Assembly (NCBI RefSeq): GCF_021462225.1
Contig: NC_061804.1
Span: forward strand, 5,812,740 to 5,876,739
Reading direction: 5' to 3'
From: Girardinichthys multiradiatus
Lineage: Eukaryota; Chordata; Actinopteri; Cyprinodontiformes; Goodeidae
Length of the DNA: 64,000 bases
The position numbers were made by a program, and so were the translations under genes. The notes under the pieces were generated by a model, which searched no databases, was not told the origin of the DNA, and saw nothing but the letters and a program-made list of their open reading frames with translations. Shown here piece by piece: positions 11,116 through 22,340 of the stretch. Position 1 is the first letter of the stretch; the number at the start of each line of letters is the position of its first letter.

Positions 11116-13973
11116 TCTGAAACATTGAATTACATTGGCTTATAAAGTTTATGTTTCTAAATGGCAGTTTTTGCCTTGTTATTACGACCTATGTGCAAAT
11201 AAAAAAAAAATAAAGCACTCCAATCTATTTTAGAATAAAACATGGAATAGGTAGGTGGAGGTGAAAAAGGATTGTAACTTTTGGTGGCAATGAGAAGGGT
11301 GTTTTTCTTTGTTTTCAAGTGATTAAATATTTCAGACACAAAAAAGAATTTTCCAGCGAAGCAGCATTTTTTTTGTTTTATAATGTTTGCAGGAAGGATC
11401 TTAGTCTGAATTTGGTTGTGTGATGAAGTATTTATGCCATGAGAGGTACCCTGGGAGGATGTTCAAACTGCAGCCCTCTCATCTGAATAATCTCATCTGA
11501 ACTGAGCCTTCTGTTTACACAACAACACGTCAGCCTCCAAGAGGGCCACCTGTGTGTTTCCACACTTGGTTTCAGGTCATATGTACCGACTGCAGGTGGT
11601 CGGATCAATTGGAAGCGTTTAATTACTGTTGTGACAAATGGTAGAGGCATTTAACAGGCTTTGCTGAGCAAATGATCTCGGTGATTGCAGCAGGAGGAGC
11701 ATGCCACGATTCACATTGACAAGTCATGAATTATTAAGCTGCCAGAGCTGCCTGACACCCTGAAGCCATGTTTCTTTTTGTAGACTGGAACCCGGCGGGG
11801 GCAGACAAAGGCGGCACAAAAAGGGATTTTAATGCAAGCCACCCAGAAGGCTCAAACCGATGGACGTGCACGAAAGGTTGGTGTTGAAACTACCAAACAT
11901 TATTAAAATTAAGTCTTTGTAGTTAAAAATGTGCACAAAAGAAGATTACTTATTTTAATGTTGGTGAAAAACATTTTAAATCAGGGCTGGATTAAAACTC
12001 TTCCTGGCAGAGATGTTGCTCATAAATAAGGTAATTTATCAAAGTTTATTTCAACGTGTGTTGGCTCGCACATATTTGCAACATACCACCCCAGGAATAA
12101 CCGCAGGAAACATTAAAAATGCATGGTCAGGGTTACATGGGAAAAAATACAGACATGGGCTGAGTTTTCTGACAGATTTGACATTAAAATAGAAAAATTT
12201 TGGAGCTTTGGAATGGTTTTCTTTTAAAAACTTTGATGGTTTATCAAATATCAGCTGGAAAGTCACATGCTTTGCTCTCTCCAAGTGAAGAAGGAGATGT
12301 GCCTTAATGGCAGCCTGTTTATTGTCCTGTTGGTTCTCTTTTGAGGGTTTTCTCCATTAAAGCACTATTTTCACCACGTTGTCCACCTCGCTTAGGGGAC
12401 ATTCCTCCTATCAGTGTGAGGGAGCGCAACAGCTAAAATAAAATATATTTTTTAACTTTTTTGTGTAAGAGTGCAAAACACCTTAAGAAGTAAATTTTTG
12501 ACAGTCATGTTGTTAAGCACAACCCAAGGCCTGAATATTTTCATTTGTTCTGAAATATTGGTATGTTGGTTAAAATAAAACTGTCAGCACCTCAGTTTGC
12601 CTCGACTCTTTTAGCCAGTAATATTATTCCTTACAAACAGCACACAAAGTTGTTTTTCATAGGCATAACTGGCCTACTTCTTAATGAATGTTTATAAAGG
12701 ACTGCTGATGGAATGAACAAGTACGTTAAACGTTTTTTCCTTTTTCAGTAAATTTAATCCTAATTAATATGGAAACTTTTGTATTACTTGCTGTTAGTTT
12801 TGCCATTCTTTGGAATTGACTGCTGAGAGTAAACTGGATTGACTTGTTATCTCAAAGATGTGATCAGGGTGTATTTTATATGACCTATCAGTGGTGATAC
12901 ACATGAAAGCAGAAACAAATGCCTAATACTGTGGCTATACTACAGGAGAAAAGGTGCAAAAACTGGTTTTAAGCTAAAACATTTCATCATGAATGTTAAT
13001 GCAGCTTTCTTCCAACCCCATGTTCGTTTAGCTCATGATTCTCTTACCTAATTTTGTAATAATAACATTAATGTGACAGAGCAAGAGCCAGATTGAAGCG
13101 TATTAAGACGGTTAAAGTTAAAATGTCTTAACCCTCAAGTAAACGCCATTTGTGATTGCCTCAACTAGCTCCTTTCATACAGAGTCAGCAGAACACTCAT
13201 TGGTGCTGTCTACAACTCCTGAGCCAGTAGGATATCTTACCAAAATGTTGGGATGGGAGCAGCACCTGTTACATCGATTAACACCCAAGATACAGGAGCA
13301 GTTGAAGTTAGTGTAAAGGGTTTCTTCAGATTGAAAACTGGTGGCACTGCATTTAGAAACCTATACCCTACTATGCTGTATATAAACAGAGCACAGTGCA
13401 GTTGATGCCCTCTAGAAGGAGTCATGGGGTTATGACAGGTGGGTGCTGAGGACCTTGCTGGTATTTTTTTTTTATTTTCCACAACCTGAGCAACTGTAAA
13501 GTGTTCCAGGGTTGCAACCTGGACTTGTTAAAAAATAACATTCAGAAAACACGTGTTTCCAGACAGTCCTTCATAATGACAAAATCAGTAGAGCTGGCAG
13601 CACATATAGCTTTTAGCTTGAGTTAGCTTTAGATGTGTCCCACCGTCTGAATTGCTCTGGCTACATTTATATAATTTTACACTTTATTAATTACAGAAAA
13701 ACTAGGACGTTTTCATGTTTTTCCCAAAAGTGACACTGAATTTTTAAGAAGTATAAAGTTAAATTTTAGCTTGGGCATAATCTTAATAATTCTTGCACAA
13801 TATAGCGCCTTTCAATTTAGAGCCTTTTATGATTTGGTGTAATTTGTTTACTATTTTTAATAGCCAGATACTTCAGAGACACTTAAAGTGAAATGTGCTA
13901 ATTTTAGGTGACTGTTTTGTAGACTGGTTCTACAGTATTAAACATACACAGGAGGGCCTTAGCTAATGAATGA
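11116..13973. other. Unannotated; one CNE candidate
   Basis: No gene or known repeat recognised. About 11430-11860 is complex non-repetitive DNA with TTTAATTACTGTTGTGACAA and TCATGAATTATTAAGCTGCC words, a composition typical of conserved developmental enhancers. The remainder shows nothing recognisable. Confidence 0.4.
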
Positions 13974-13975
13974 TA

Positions 13976-14685
13976 CAGGGGTTGGACAATGAAACTGAAA
14001 CACCTGGTTTTAGACCACAATAATTTATTAGTATGGTGCAGAGCCTCCTTTTGTGGCCAATACAGTGTCAATTCGTCTTGGGAATGACATATACAAGTCC
14101 TGCACAGTGGTCACAAGGATTTTAAGCCATTCTTCTTGCAGGATAGTGGCCAGGTCACTACGTGATACTGGTGGAGGAAAACGTTTCCTGACTCGCTCCT
14201 CCAAAACACCCCAAAGTGGCTCAATAATATTTAGATCTGGTGACTGTGCAGGCCATGGGAGATGTTCATCTTCACTTTCATGTTCATCAAACCAATCTTT
14301 CACCAGTCTTGCTGTGTGTATTGGTGCATTGTCATCCTGATACACGGCACCACCTTCAAGATACAATGTTTGAACCATTGGATGCACCTGGTCCTCAAGA
14401 ATGGTTCGGTAGTCCATGGCAGTGATGCGCCCATCTAGCACAAGTATTGGGCCAAGGGAATGCCATGATATGGCAGTCCAAACCATCACTGATCCACCCC
14501 AATGCTTCACTCTAGGCATGCAACAGTCTGGGTGGTACGCTTCTTTGGGGCTTCTCCACACCGTAACTCCCGGATGTGGGGAAAACAGTAAAGGTGGAGT
14601 CATCAGAGAACAATACATGTTTCACATTGTCCACAGCCCAAGATTTGTGCTCCTTTCACCATTGAAAAAGCCTTGGAGCTGCGAC
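13976..14685 (-). mobile_element. Truncated Tc1-like element with DD36E spacing
   Basis: The left end is intact: TA (13974-13975) followed by CAGGGGTTGGACAATGAAAC, a Tc1-family terminal repeat. The transposase reads on the minus strand. The right side is cut at about 14685, so the N-terminal DNA-binding domain and the second terminal repeat are gone. The copy is still well conserved at the nucleotide level. Confidence 0.88.
14028..14685 (-). pseudogene. Tc1/mariner transposase, 5'-truncated, DD36E
   Basis: On the minus strand a 196-codon frame ends TKGGSAPY, the normal C-terminus of this family. KHWGGSVMVWTAISW is the beta-strand region of the catalytic core. AVYQDDNAPIHTARL carries the second catalytic Asp and LNIIEPLWGVL the Glu; I count 36 residues between them, rather than 34 as in classical Tc1. 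The first Asp (FSDDSTF) is present in the DNA at about 14605-14625 but in another frame, so a frameshift lies near 14530-14600. The paired helix-turn-helix domains are missing through truncation. The protein is therefore non-functional. Confidence 0.85.
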
Positions 14686-15365
14686 AGATTTATCATTCTG
14701 AGTTGACATTTATTTCATTTTAAGTTATATTTACAAGTCAAAGTAATGACACATGACGAGCTATGTTTTATTTCCTCGACACTTTTCCACAGTGCTGTCA
14801 ATATTGAGTGGCAAGGTGAAAGTTCCCCCCAGCAGGGTTGCAGAGGGCTGTGATTCCCTTCCATCAGCAAGCTGCTGCCTCCTCCTGACCTAATTATCGC
14901 AAATAATTGCTCAGAACACCCTACGATGAGGAAAACCAAGAAGATGAGCTCAAAAATAACACCATCAGCAGCAGCAGTTATTGACAAGACATTGCTGAAA
15001 AAAAGACAAATAAAGTCAGTTTTAACAAAAATGAGTCAAAGGGAAGCATGTTAGAAAGACCTGAAACCTAAAATGGATATCTACCTTAAATTTCGCATGA
15101 TTTACTTCCTATTTTCTTTTTCATATGTTTTTAATCAGGTGTGAGTAAAAACAATTTCTCATGGCAGAGATACCTACATCTTGAGGAGACACCTAAGTGA
15201 GCTCCAGCCTCCTGTTGTCTGACCAGTAGTTTTCCAGTAGGACTTCATGGCCCTTCTACACAAGTGTTTTCTATAATTACTTGCCTTAACATTGCGTTCA
15301 CTTTTTTCTAGCAAAGAAACTGATGTGAGTTTATGAACCTTCTGAGAGTGTGGTTGATCTCAAGT
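14686..15365. other. Unannotated; CNE candidate
   Basis: About 14780-15000 is complex non-repetitive DNA including CTAATTATCGCAAATAATTG, an enhancer-like pair of AT-rich motifs. Otherwise nothing recognisable. Confidence 0.4.
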
Positions 15366-15640
15366 CGTAGTCTGGCCCCTTCCATTGTACAACACACAGA
15401 TGTATAAATTCAGCACCTAGATGTGCAGACGCTTCAACACACATTTGGGATAGAATGAGTCTCTCTCAGGAGCTCAATTAATCTAAGAATGGTACCGTAA
15501 TACAATGCCACCTGTGCAATACGCCCGGTCGTGAACTTTCCCACCAACTAAATATTCACCAGTAGGCTGTGATTAGGAACGACAGCATCTAAAGTAAAGT
15601 CACAGAGCAGGGGTCTGTTGATGCTGTGCATAGGTCGGCA
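15366..15640 (+). pseudogene. Tc1-like relic, N-terminal part
   Basis: Aligns with the relic at 44298-44790: both share the ACA-AGATGTATAA, TTTGGGA-AGAATG and GGAGCTC-GTGAATT type words of one Tc1 family and cover the region around the transposase N-terminus. Frames are broken. The sequence stops at about 15640 where the minus-strand LTR begins. Confidence 0.65.
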
Positions 15641-15649
15641 TCGGGTAGG

Positions 15650-16099
15650 TGTGTGTGGAAGATCCTTCCTGGGGAGATCCAAGGAGCGAGGCTAGTGCGA
15701 AAAGAAGCCATCGGGGCCAGCCTGGGTAACCTCTAGGTAGTTGCCGGTATAATCCTTGGAAGGTCCTTGAAAACGTAGTTAGTGTTGGAACGAAGCCACT
15801 GGGGCCAGCCCAGCTAACCTCCAGGTAATCGCCGGTTCAGTTCACTAAGAAGAATAAAGAACAAGTTAAACGTTGTCGAAGGCAAAGTACACATAAACTT
15901 AATTAATACAAGGCTGGCCGAGTAGATACCACAGAGGCTAATACTCGAGCGATGAGATGCTGGCTGCTTCCTGCTTAAGTACTCCAGGACTCAATCACCG
16001 AGTTGGAAAACATCTGTCTCCGCCACTGCTGAGCACTAGCGCCTACTAGGAGTCAAAAAACACAGACATAAACATACAACAGAAACTCCATCCCCGACA
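15650..16099 (-). mobile_element. Candidate LTR, minus strand
   Basis: On the minus strand it starts TGTCGGGGATGGAGTTTCTG. Inside is GGAGTACTTAAGCAGGAAGC, nearly the same promoter-like word as in the solo LTR at 59810-60654 (GTGTACTTAAGCAGGAGGCT), followed by similar sequence (CCAGCA, GCCTCTGTGGTA). The left edge is an estimate and the flanks (GTAGG and GTTAT) are not a clean target duplication. No coding region is attached. Confidence 0.62.
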
Positions 16100-17708
16100 G
16101 TTATAACTGTAACCTGTGGGCTGACATCATATCAAACCCTAAGGAGTAAGAATGGGATTTCACTACTGAATAGCTTTGGCAGTATGATGTACATTTTTGC
16201 TGAATTGGATGAATAGAAAGTCCAAAGTTAAAGTCTTATGTGTAGCTGCTGGTGTGGAATGAAGCCATAAAACGGGATGGGACAAACCATTAGAGATGAG
16301 ACCTTACAGACCCACATTTATTTAAAGCACAGCATGGTGTATCACTAATTGATATGAGAACAATAAACTTAAAAGCCTTACAGTAAAGTCCCCTTGTTGC
16401 TTCTTTAATGTCATTACAACTCTGCATAGTCACCTTTAAAGCAGGTCAGCCTCACATGCTACACAGACTGGAGAGAAATACTTTAATTTGTCTCTGCTCT
16501 TCTGTGCAGCTTGCATTGCTCCCATCGGGAGGTTTAAGTGGGTCAATGCAGTCTCGCATGCTTATGTGGCGATGCACATTTAACTCCTGCAGGTCTGGTT
16601 TGTAGAAAAATAGGGAGATAAAAAGAAAACAGTGTGACCTCTATGACAAGTTAAATTATTTTTACTTTATGTATCTCTCTTATGAAAGGAGGACAGAAAC
16701 AAAAGTGAAGTTTAATTGATTTTTCTGTTGCAGTAAATAAATAAATGTTCCACCTCTCACATCTGTGGCTTCAGCCCCTGTCTTCTGGTCTGGTGAACCC
16801 CACTCATCAGGCACTGCACCACCAGCGCCACATCGTTGCCTCTGGTACACTGAGCTGGCTCAACCTCGAGCTGCCCTTTCAACATGAAACACAATGACAG
16901 CTACACTGGAACATAATGATTTAAGCTTTCCTCGGGGAAGATATATACAGTACACTAACCCCCACATACACACACTCCTCTGTTTTTAAGTGATAATGAG
17001 CAGAATTAGATCATACAGGCACACACACATAGATAGGACAGTATGTGAGCCGCTGTCATTTACAATCCCAGAGCTGATTTCAGATGCAGCATATGTCAGA
17101 GCTTCTAGCAGATCTGACCTCGAGCTTGTTAACTGACAGTCTCAGCAGGAACAAGTCGCTCAGGCGCTCCATATTTTGCAAAACTGCTGAAAAGAATGTT
17201 TTTTTGTACCGGATAGCCTTTATATACAGCGGAGTCCAATTAATTAGCTTTAAACAGAAAATCAAGCAGTGAACTAGATCACAGTTGGTTCCCTTTGTAA
17301 CCTTCTGCAGGTTCTTTCAGTTGCAATATTATATGAGGCTACCTGCTGCCTCATGCATTGCCAAGTATTTCCCTTCTGGCTCGGATGACAGGAAGGTGTG
17401 TGTTGGTGAATCCTGTGGCCGTTGTTAGGAGAGAAACCCGCAAACATGATCTGACATTCAACTTGACCACAAAAATGTATTCATGTGTTCTACCAAGAGC
17501 ATGTGCATGAGAGAAGTGATGGAAGCTAGATGCCCTATTTATGGAGAATATTTATTTTATAGGTTCATACGGAGCTGCTGCCCACATCACTTTACATGCA
17601 GACTACATAGTGCACAATTTAGAAGATATACTGACATTTAATGCATTGGAACGATATTTAAAAACCTCTGAGCCCCAGAATTATCTATCAAAACAAGAGA
17701 GGCAGATC
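16100..17708. other. No recognised feature
   Basis: No gene or known repeat recognised. Short CA-rich tracts lie near 16960-17030. Confidence 0.45.
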
Positions 17709-17714
17709 ATAATA

Positions 17715-18367
17715 TGTTATGATTCTGGCCCGTCTGCCTGCTCTGTCTTCATGTAATCGGCTAATCTGCTTCACCTGTCTGCTGCTGCACTGGAGTGCAA
17801 TCAATCATGCCATGCACCTGTTTTTCTGCAGTTATATTCAGCCCTCAGACAGGCAGACAGTGCCAGATTTTCGAAAACCTACCAGTTAGTAGATGTCCAG
17901 CATTCCTTCCTGCCTGACCACGTTTTTGACCACTTTTTGCATCTTGGATTTCCCTGCCTTGCCTGACCCTCATTGGATGTCTCTTGCCTCTGGATTACGA
18001 CCTTGTTTCTGCCTCTCGACCAAAGCCTCCTGCCTCACCCCTGGATTTGTCTGCCTGAGTCTGCCTCCCTGGTTTCACCCAGTTACTGCCTCCCCTTGAT
18101 TACCGAGCCTTGGATCTTTTCCCCTGTCGGCAATCCGACTTCTGGCTGCAGCGTGTTCTGCACCGATCCTCCCGGTCTGGAGACTGCCAGGACCGCACCC
18201 CGCAAAGGAGCCTATTCTGATTCCTCCGTCCTACACGGACTCTGTTAAGTGATCCCGGGTTCCCGGCTGGTGGAGTCCTGAGTATTTGTGCGCTGCTCCT
18301 GAATAAATCGTTTAACTTTTATTCTGTTTCTGGCTGAAATTCTGGGTCCTCCGTCCTGAACCTTACA
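17715..18367 (+). mobile_element. Solo LTR with ATAATA target duplication
   Basis: Begins TGTTATGATTCTGGCCC and ends CTTACA; ATAATA flanks both sides (17709-17714 and 18368-18373), which is a 5-bp or slightly longer target duplication. A CTGAATAAATCG polyadenylation signal lies near 18300. It is the same family as the LTR at 1555-2182. Pyrimidine-rich CCTGCCT words recur inside. No internal element is attached. Confidence 0.88.
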
Positions 18368-18574
18368 ATAATAAACTAACAAAGTATTTTAATGATGGCC
18401 TGATGTTTACTAACCATAAATTAGTCTCATAATCTATCAAAATCAAACCCAAAGGATGATTTGTTTACCTGCACTGAGCAATCTCTATTACAATAAAAGA
18501 AGAATGAGGAGTTTTCTTTAGATTACTTAAAATTAGAACTTATTTAGAATCATCCCTAGAGCCACTGTCTACAC

Positions 18575-18787
18575 CAGGGGTGTCCACTTCAGTCCTCCAG
18601 AGTTACTTTACTGCAACTTTTAGATGCATTCCTTCTCTGACACGTCTTAATCAAATAAATGACTAATTACAAGGTCTCTGCTGTGCTGAGGAGGGAACTC
18701 AGCCATTTAATTCAGCTGTGTTGGAGAAGGGATGCATCTAAAAGTTTCAGGATAGTAGCTCTCCAGGACTGGACTTGGGCACCCCTG
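18575..18787. mobile_element. hAT-type MITE, 213 bp, with 8-bp target duplication
   Basis: Ends are CAGGGGTGTCCA and TGGGCACCCCTG, inverted with one mismatch in 12, and the inverted similarity extends to about 28 bp. Both flanks carry GTCTACAC (18567-18574 and 18788-18795), an 8-bp duplication that is diagnostic of hAT. The subterminal GCAACTTTTAGATGCATTCC is mirrored by GGATGCATCTAAAAGTTTCA, so most of the element folds back on itself. There is no coding sequence; it depends on an outside hAT transposase. Confidence 0.93.
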
Positions 18788-18795
18788 GTCTACAC

Positions 18796-20269
18796 TCACT
18801 TACAGATAACATAACTTCAGCTGACAATTATAAGAGGAATAAACTAGAGCTAGTAATGAATGGAATCAAAATAATAATAATTTCAATCATACCAATCATT
18901 GACTAATATAACATTTCTTGGCTTCCCTTTGGTCCCTTACAACAACTGATGTTTGGTGAGAGTTAAATTGAGCCAGATTTGAACCCAGCTAATGGAGAGC
19001 TGAAGATCAACACTGAAGCTGAAAATAGCTGGGAATATTAGTGAAAGACCTGACACAATACCTGTGAATATAGTTACATGGGCTGCCTCTCTGGAAAGCT
19101 CTTGTATTTGACGTTTTCTGACATGTGGCAGCTCATAGGAACATTTATCCAATTTCTCTGAAACAGAAAGTAATCCATTGATCGCTTACTGGTGTCCCAA
19201 CGTCCAATGCTCCTTAGAGTTTATTTTTTTACCAATTCTGAATCCGCATTGAAATCATTCAGATGTGAAAAGGAGGTAATTTACTTTTCGATGCACAAAA
19301 CACAAGTTTATTCGACTTTTAGGCTCGCTCACATAGTAAAAGCAGAACAGAGTTATTTCTGTTTAGTTTATCCATCTACCCATGAAGAGCACAGCACTTT
19401 TCACTGAGGCTCTTGTGATAAATGACAGAGCTGTCATTTAAACTCTAAACAGGCTGAGCAACACGTGCCATATTTAATTATCCTTCTACTTTTCAAAGTG
19501 CTGACGGCGGCAGGGAGAAATTAAATGTGCCATCAAAGCTAACCTTAGCTTTCTTCCTGCATGAACCCGGCTGTGTTTAACATGCCAAGGTCCCACAGGG
19601 CACCCACCAGGGGAGACGAATCAAAAGAAGCTTCAATTCACGCTCTGAGTGAAGGTCGGCATTCTGCCGGAGAAAGTTAGTTTGATATGAAAATCCTAAC
19701 GCGGGGGTCATCACAGCCCGCTGTCACACTTAAAAGTCTAAAAATCACTGTGAATCCAGCGTCACTTGTGTCAGAGAGGGAGGTGTGAGCTCTTATTTAG
19801 AAATAAAGATGTCAGACTGAGCTTGAGACCTACAAACAAACAAAGACACAATCACTGTAGTGCAGTCCCGTTTGATTTTATCTGATATTATCTAAACAAT
19901 CATCTAAAAAAATCCATGTACATGATTTAATTTCCATACAAAATTGAACCTTTATATATCTGAGAATTTTGCCCTAATTTAAATGTGACACCTTACACAG
20001 ACGGTGTACTATTGCTAGTCTGAGCACCAGCAAAAGGAAGGAGAGCTGACAAATTAATCACCCTGTAGTCTCTTCATCTTTTCTTTCAACAACACTTTTT
20101 CTCAGCACTGACATTGGCCTGGTTTTCCTGTTTCTGGGAATGTCATTTTGTCAAATGAGTATTCTTCCTGAACATGACGTGCACCAGATTAAAAATCCTG
20201 ACTGAAAGCAGTCCTTATTGTAGGGATTTCCTGCAGATTTCCTGCATTATAGGCAGAGATGTTTAACTA
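18796..20269. other. Unannotated; CNE candidate
   Basis: About 19440-19760 is complex and non-repetitive (for example GCCATATTTAATTATCCTTC) and looks like a conserved non-coding element. Elsewhere nothing recognisable. Confidence 0.4.
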
Positions 20270-21960
20270 TAGAGGCTGAAAATAATCTGGTAGCTATACA
20301 TAATTGAGCCTACACCTTTAAGATCTTACAGATTATTTCTCTGGAACTCAAGGGTTACTTACCAGAACTTACAAAATAATTGTCCAAAAACTTAATTTGT
20401 GTTTTTCAGAATCTACTGATTACTTTACTACAGGAGTATATGCTAATTGTTATTTTTCTTCTGAAACTTAATGAGAGTATTCCAGTATTTTCCAGTGACT
20501 TTCAGTGACCAGGCTGTATTATGTCTTAGGTATATTGTTACCGGCTTCATGAGGTTCCCAGAACTTACAGGTTACTTTATTAAAATCTAAGGGGTATTTT
20601 CCAGAACTTACAAGTACTTTCCAAGAATAAGAGTAGAATAGGAAACATACTTTTTGTTTGGTGCTTACAGCTTGAAGAAATATAACATAAGATTTTTTCC
20701 AGATTATTGTTCTCCCTAAAGCTTAAGGATGGAGAGGGTGTTTTCATTGGCCAGACTCTATTAGGACGTAAACTGTAACCTGATACTTGACGTTACCTGA
20801 ACTTACTTTACTTTGACATTACTTGTGGGAGCTTTGAGGTTACTTTCTGGCATTTAGAAGACTAAATTACATGCTGTCTTGCAACCTGGAATGTCAAAGC
20901 TATTTCCTAGAATGTATTTAAAGGGTTTTTTTCTGAAACTCAAAGGCTGCTTTCTTTCATTTACAGGATCTTTTCTGAAATTTACATTTTCACCTAGAGT
21001 TCATGCAGACATAAAATGATGATGATATCGGCTGCAAATCCTGGTAGCAGTACATAATTTTCTGAAATGTATAGGTTACTTTCCTGAAAATGAAGGGGTA
21101 TCTTCCAGAAATCACAGGGTACTTAGAAGGACATGACCGTATTATATGTTGACACATAGCCTGGTACTTAAAGTGCTCTTTATGTAAGTTACAGATGACT
21201 TTCTGATTTCTATCATTTGGCTGCTTTCTGAATTGTACCATTTCTTTCTCTAGCAAAAATAAAAATTATTTTCAGGAATTTAGTTTTAGACATATGATGC
21301 TTTACTATGTGGTGACTGGTTACCTGATGGGGCTGCACGGTGGCGCAGTTGGGAGCACTGCTGCCTTGCAGCAAGGTCCTCGGTTCAACTCCCTGCCAGG
21401 GGTCTTTCTGCATGGAGTTTGCATGTTCTCCCCATGCATGAGTGGGTTCTCTCCAAGGACTCCAGCTTCCTCCACAGTCCAATAACATGACTGTTAGGTA
21501 AATTGGTCTCTCTAAATTACCCTTTGGTGTGAATGGGTGTGTGCATGGTTGTTTGTGCTGTATGTTGCCCTGCAATGGACTGGCGACCTGTCCAGGGTAT
21601 ATCCCGCCTCTCGCGACCCAGTATGGAAGAAGTGGGTATAGAAAATGGAGGGATGGTTACTTTAAGGCAATGGGATACATAAGAGGTTGACTCATAAACT
21701 GATATCTTCTAGGTTACATGCTATCCAGAGATTATCATTTTTTTGGAAATTACACGTTTCTTTTTAACTCACAGGTTGCTTTACTGGTTGAAATGTAAAG
21801 GCTAGTTCCTGGAACATAGCGTTTTTTTAAATGACACATAGATTTTCCTTTCTGGACCTGGCATGTTACATTTGTGGACCAGGATATATTATGAGGTGAC
21901 TTGTAATCTACCATCTTGCAATACTTAAAAGTTACTTCTAACCATCTCCAACCCATATAT
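20270..21960. repeat. Diverged tandem-repeat field, split by a SINE
   Basis: Words of the type TTCCAGAACTTACAGGTTACTTT recur dozens of times with strong divergence (for example near 20350, 20565, 20600, 21065, 21110, 21185). Above this short unit there is a longer period: GGCTG-AAAT--TCTGGTAGC-TACATAATT appears at about 20275 and again at about 21030, and a marker like ACCAGGCTGTATTATG appears near 20509, 20752, 21132, 21295 and 21878. The SINE at 21331-21656 interrupts the field. Confidence 0.72.
21331..21656 (+). repeat. tRNA-headed SINE, nearly complete
   Basis: GGCTGCACGG head, A box GGCGCAGTTGG (about 21342), B box GGTTCAACTCC (21382-21392), body TGCATGGAGTTTGCATGTTC, and tail GGACTGGCGACCTGTCCAGG. 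The best preserved copy of its family in the window. It is inserted in the tandem-repeat field. Confidence 0.87.
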
Positions 21961-22097
21961 GGAGGCTTTAGTCCCAGGTTTCAGTCCCTACCCCAGAGAC
22001 CTGTGCTGCATGTCTTCCCATTTTCTCCACTCCACATCCTGTCTGCCTATTTTTGAAAAATAACTAATATAAAGGCCACTAGTGCTGCAAAAACATC
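21955..22097 (+). repeat. SINE fragment (second family)
   Basis: The head is lost. The body CTGTGCTGCATGTCTTCCCA and the 3' end AAAGGCCACTAGTGCTGCAA match the SINE at 977-1150. Confidence 0.72.
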
Positions 22098-22169
22098 TTA
22101 GACACATTAATACACTTGAAAATGAAACTACATCACAAAAAAAGCTTTGCTTGCATTTTGTTTATAGGG

Positions 22170-22340
22170 AATATTAGAGGTGCCAATTACTGTGGCACCA
22201 GTGATTCAATCGAAAACAATTATTTATTAATGTTGGGCTTTATTTTAGCACTGATTGAATACAGTCAAATTAAAGGCTGATTTTTTTTCTAAAACTTTCA
22301 GTGTGAGATCATGTTACTGCATTAAAAAACTAATTAATTT
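22170..22340. repeat. Tc1-like terminal fragment
   Basis: GGTGCCAATTACTGTGGCAC followed by CAGTGATTCAATC and ACAATTATTTATTAATGTTG resembles the terminal region of a fish Tc1-like element. No coding part is seen nearby. Confidence 0.5.

Noticed and set aside
21331..21400. tRNA gene
   Set aside because: A and B boxes are present but this is the head of a SINE with body and tail; it does not fold as a clean tRNA and occurs as a repeated family.
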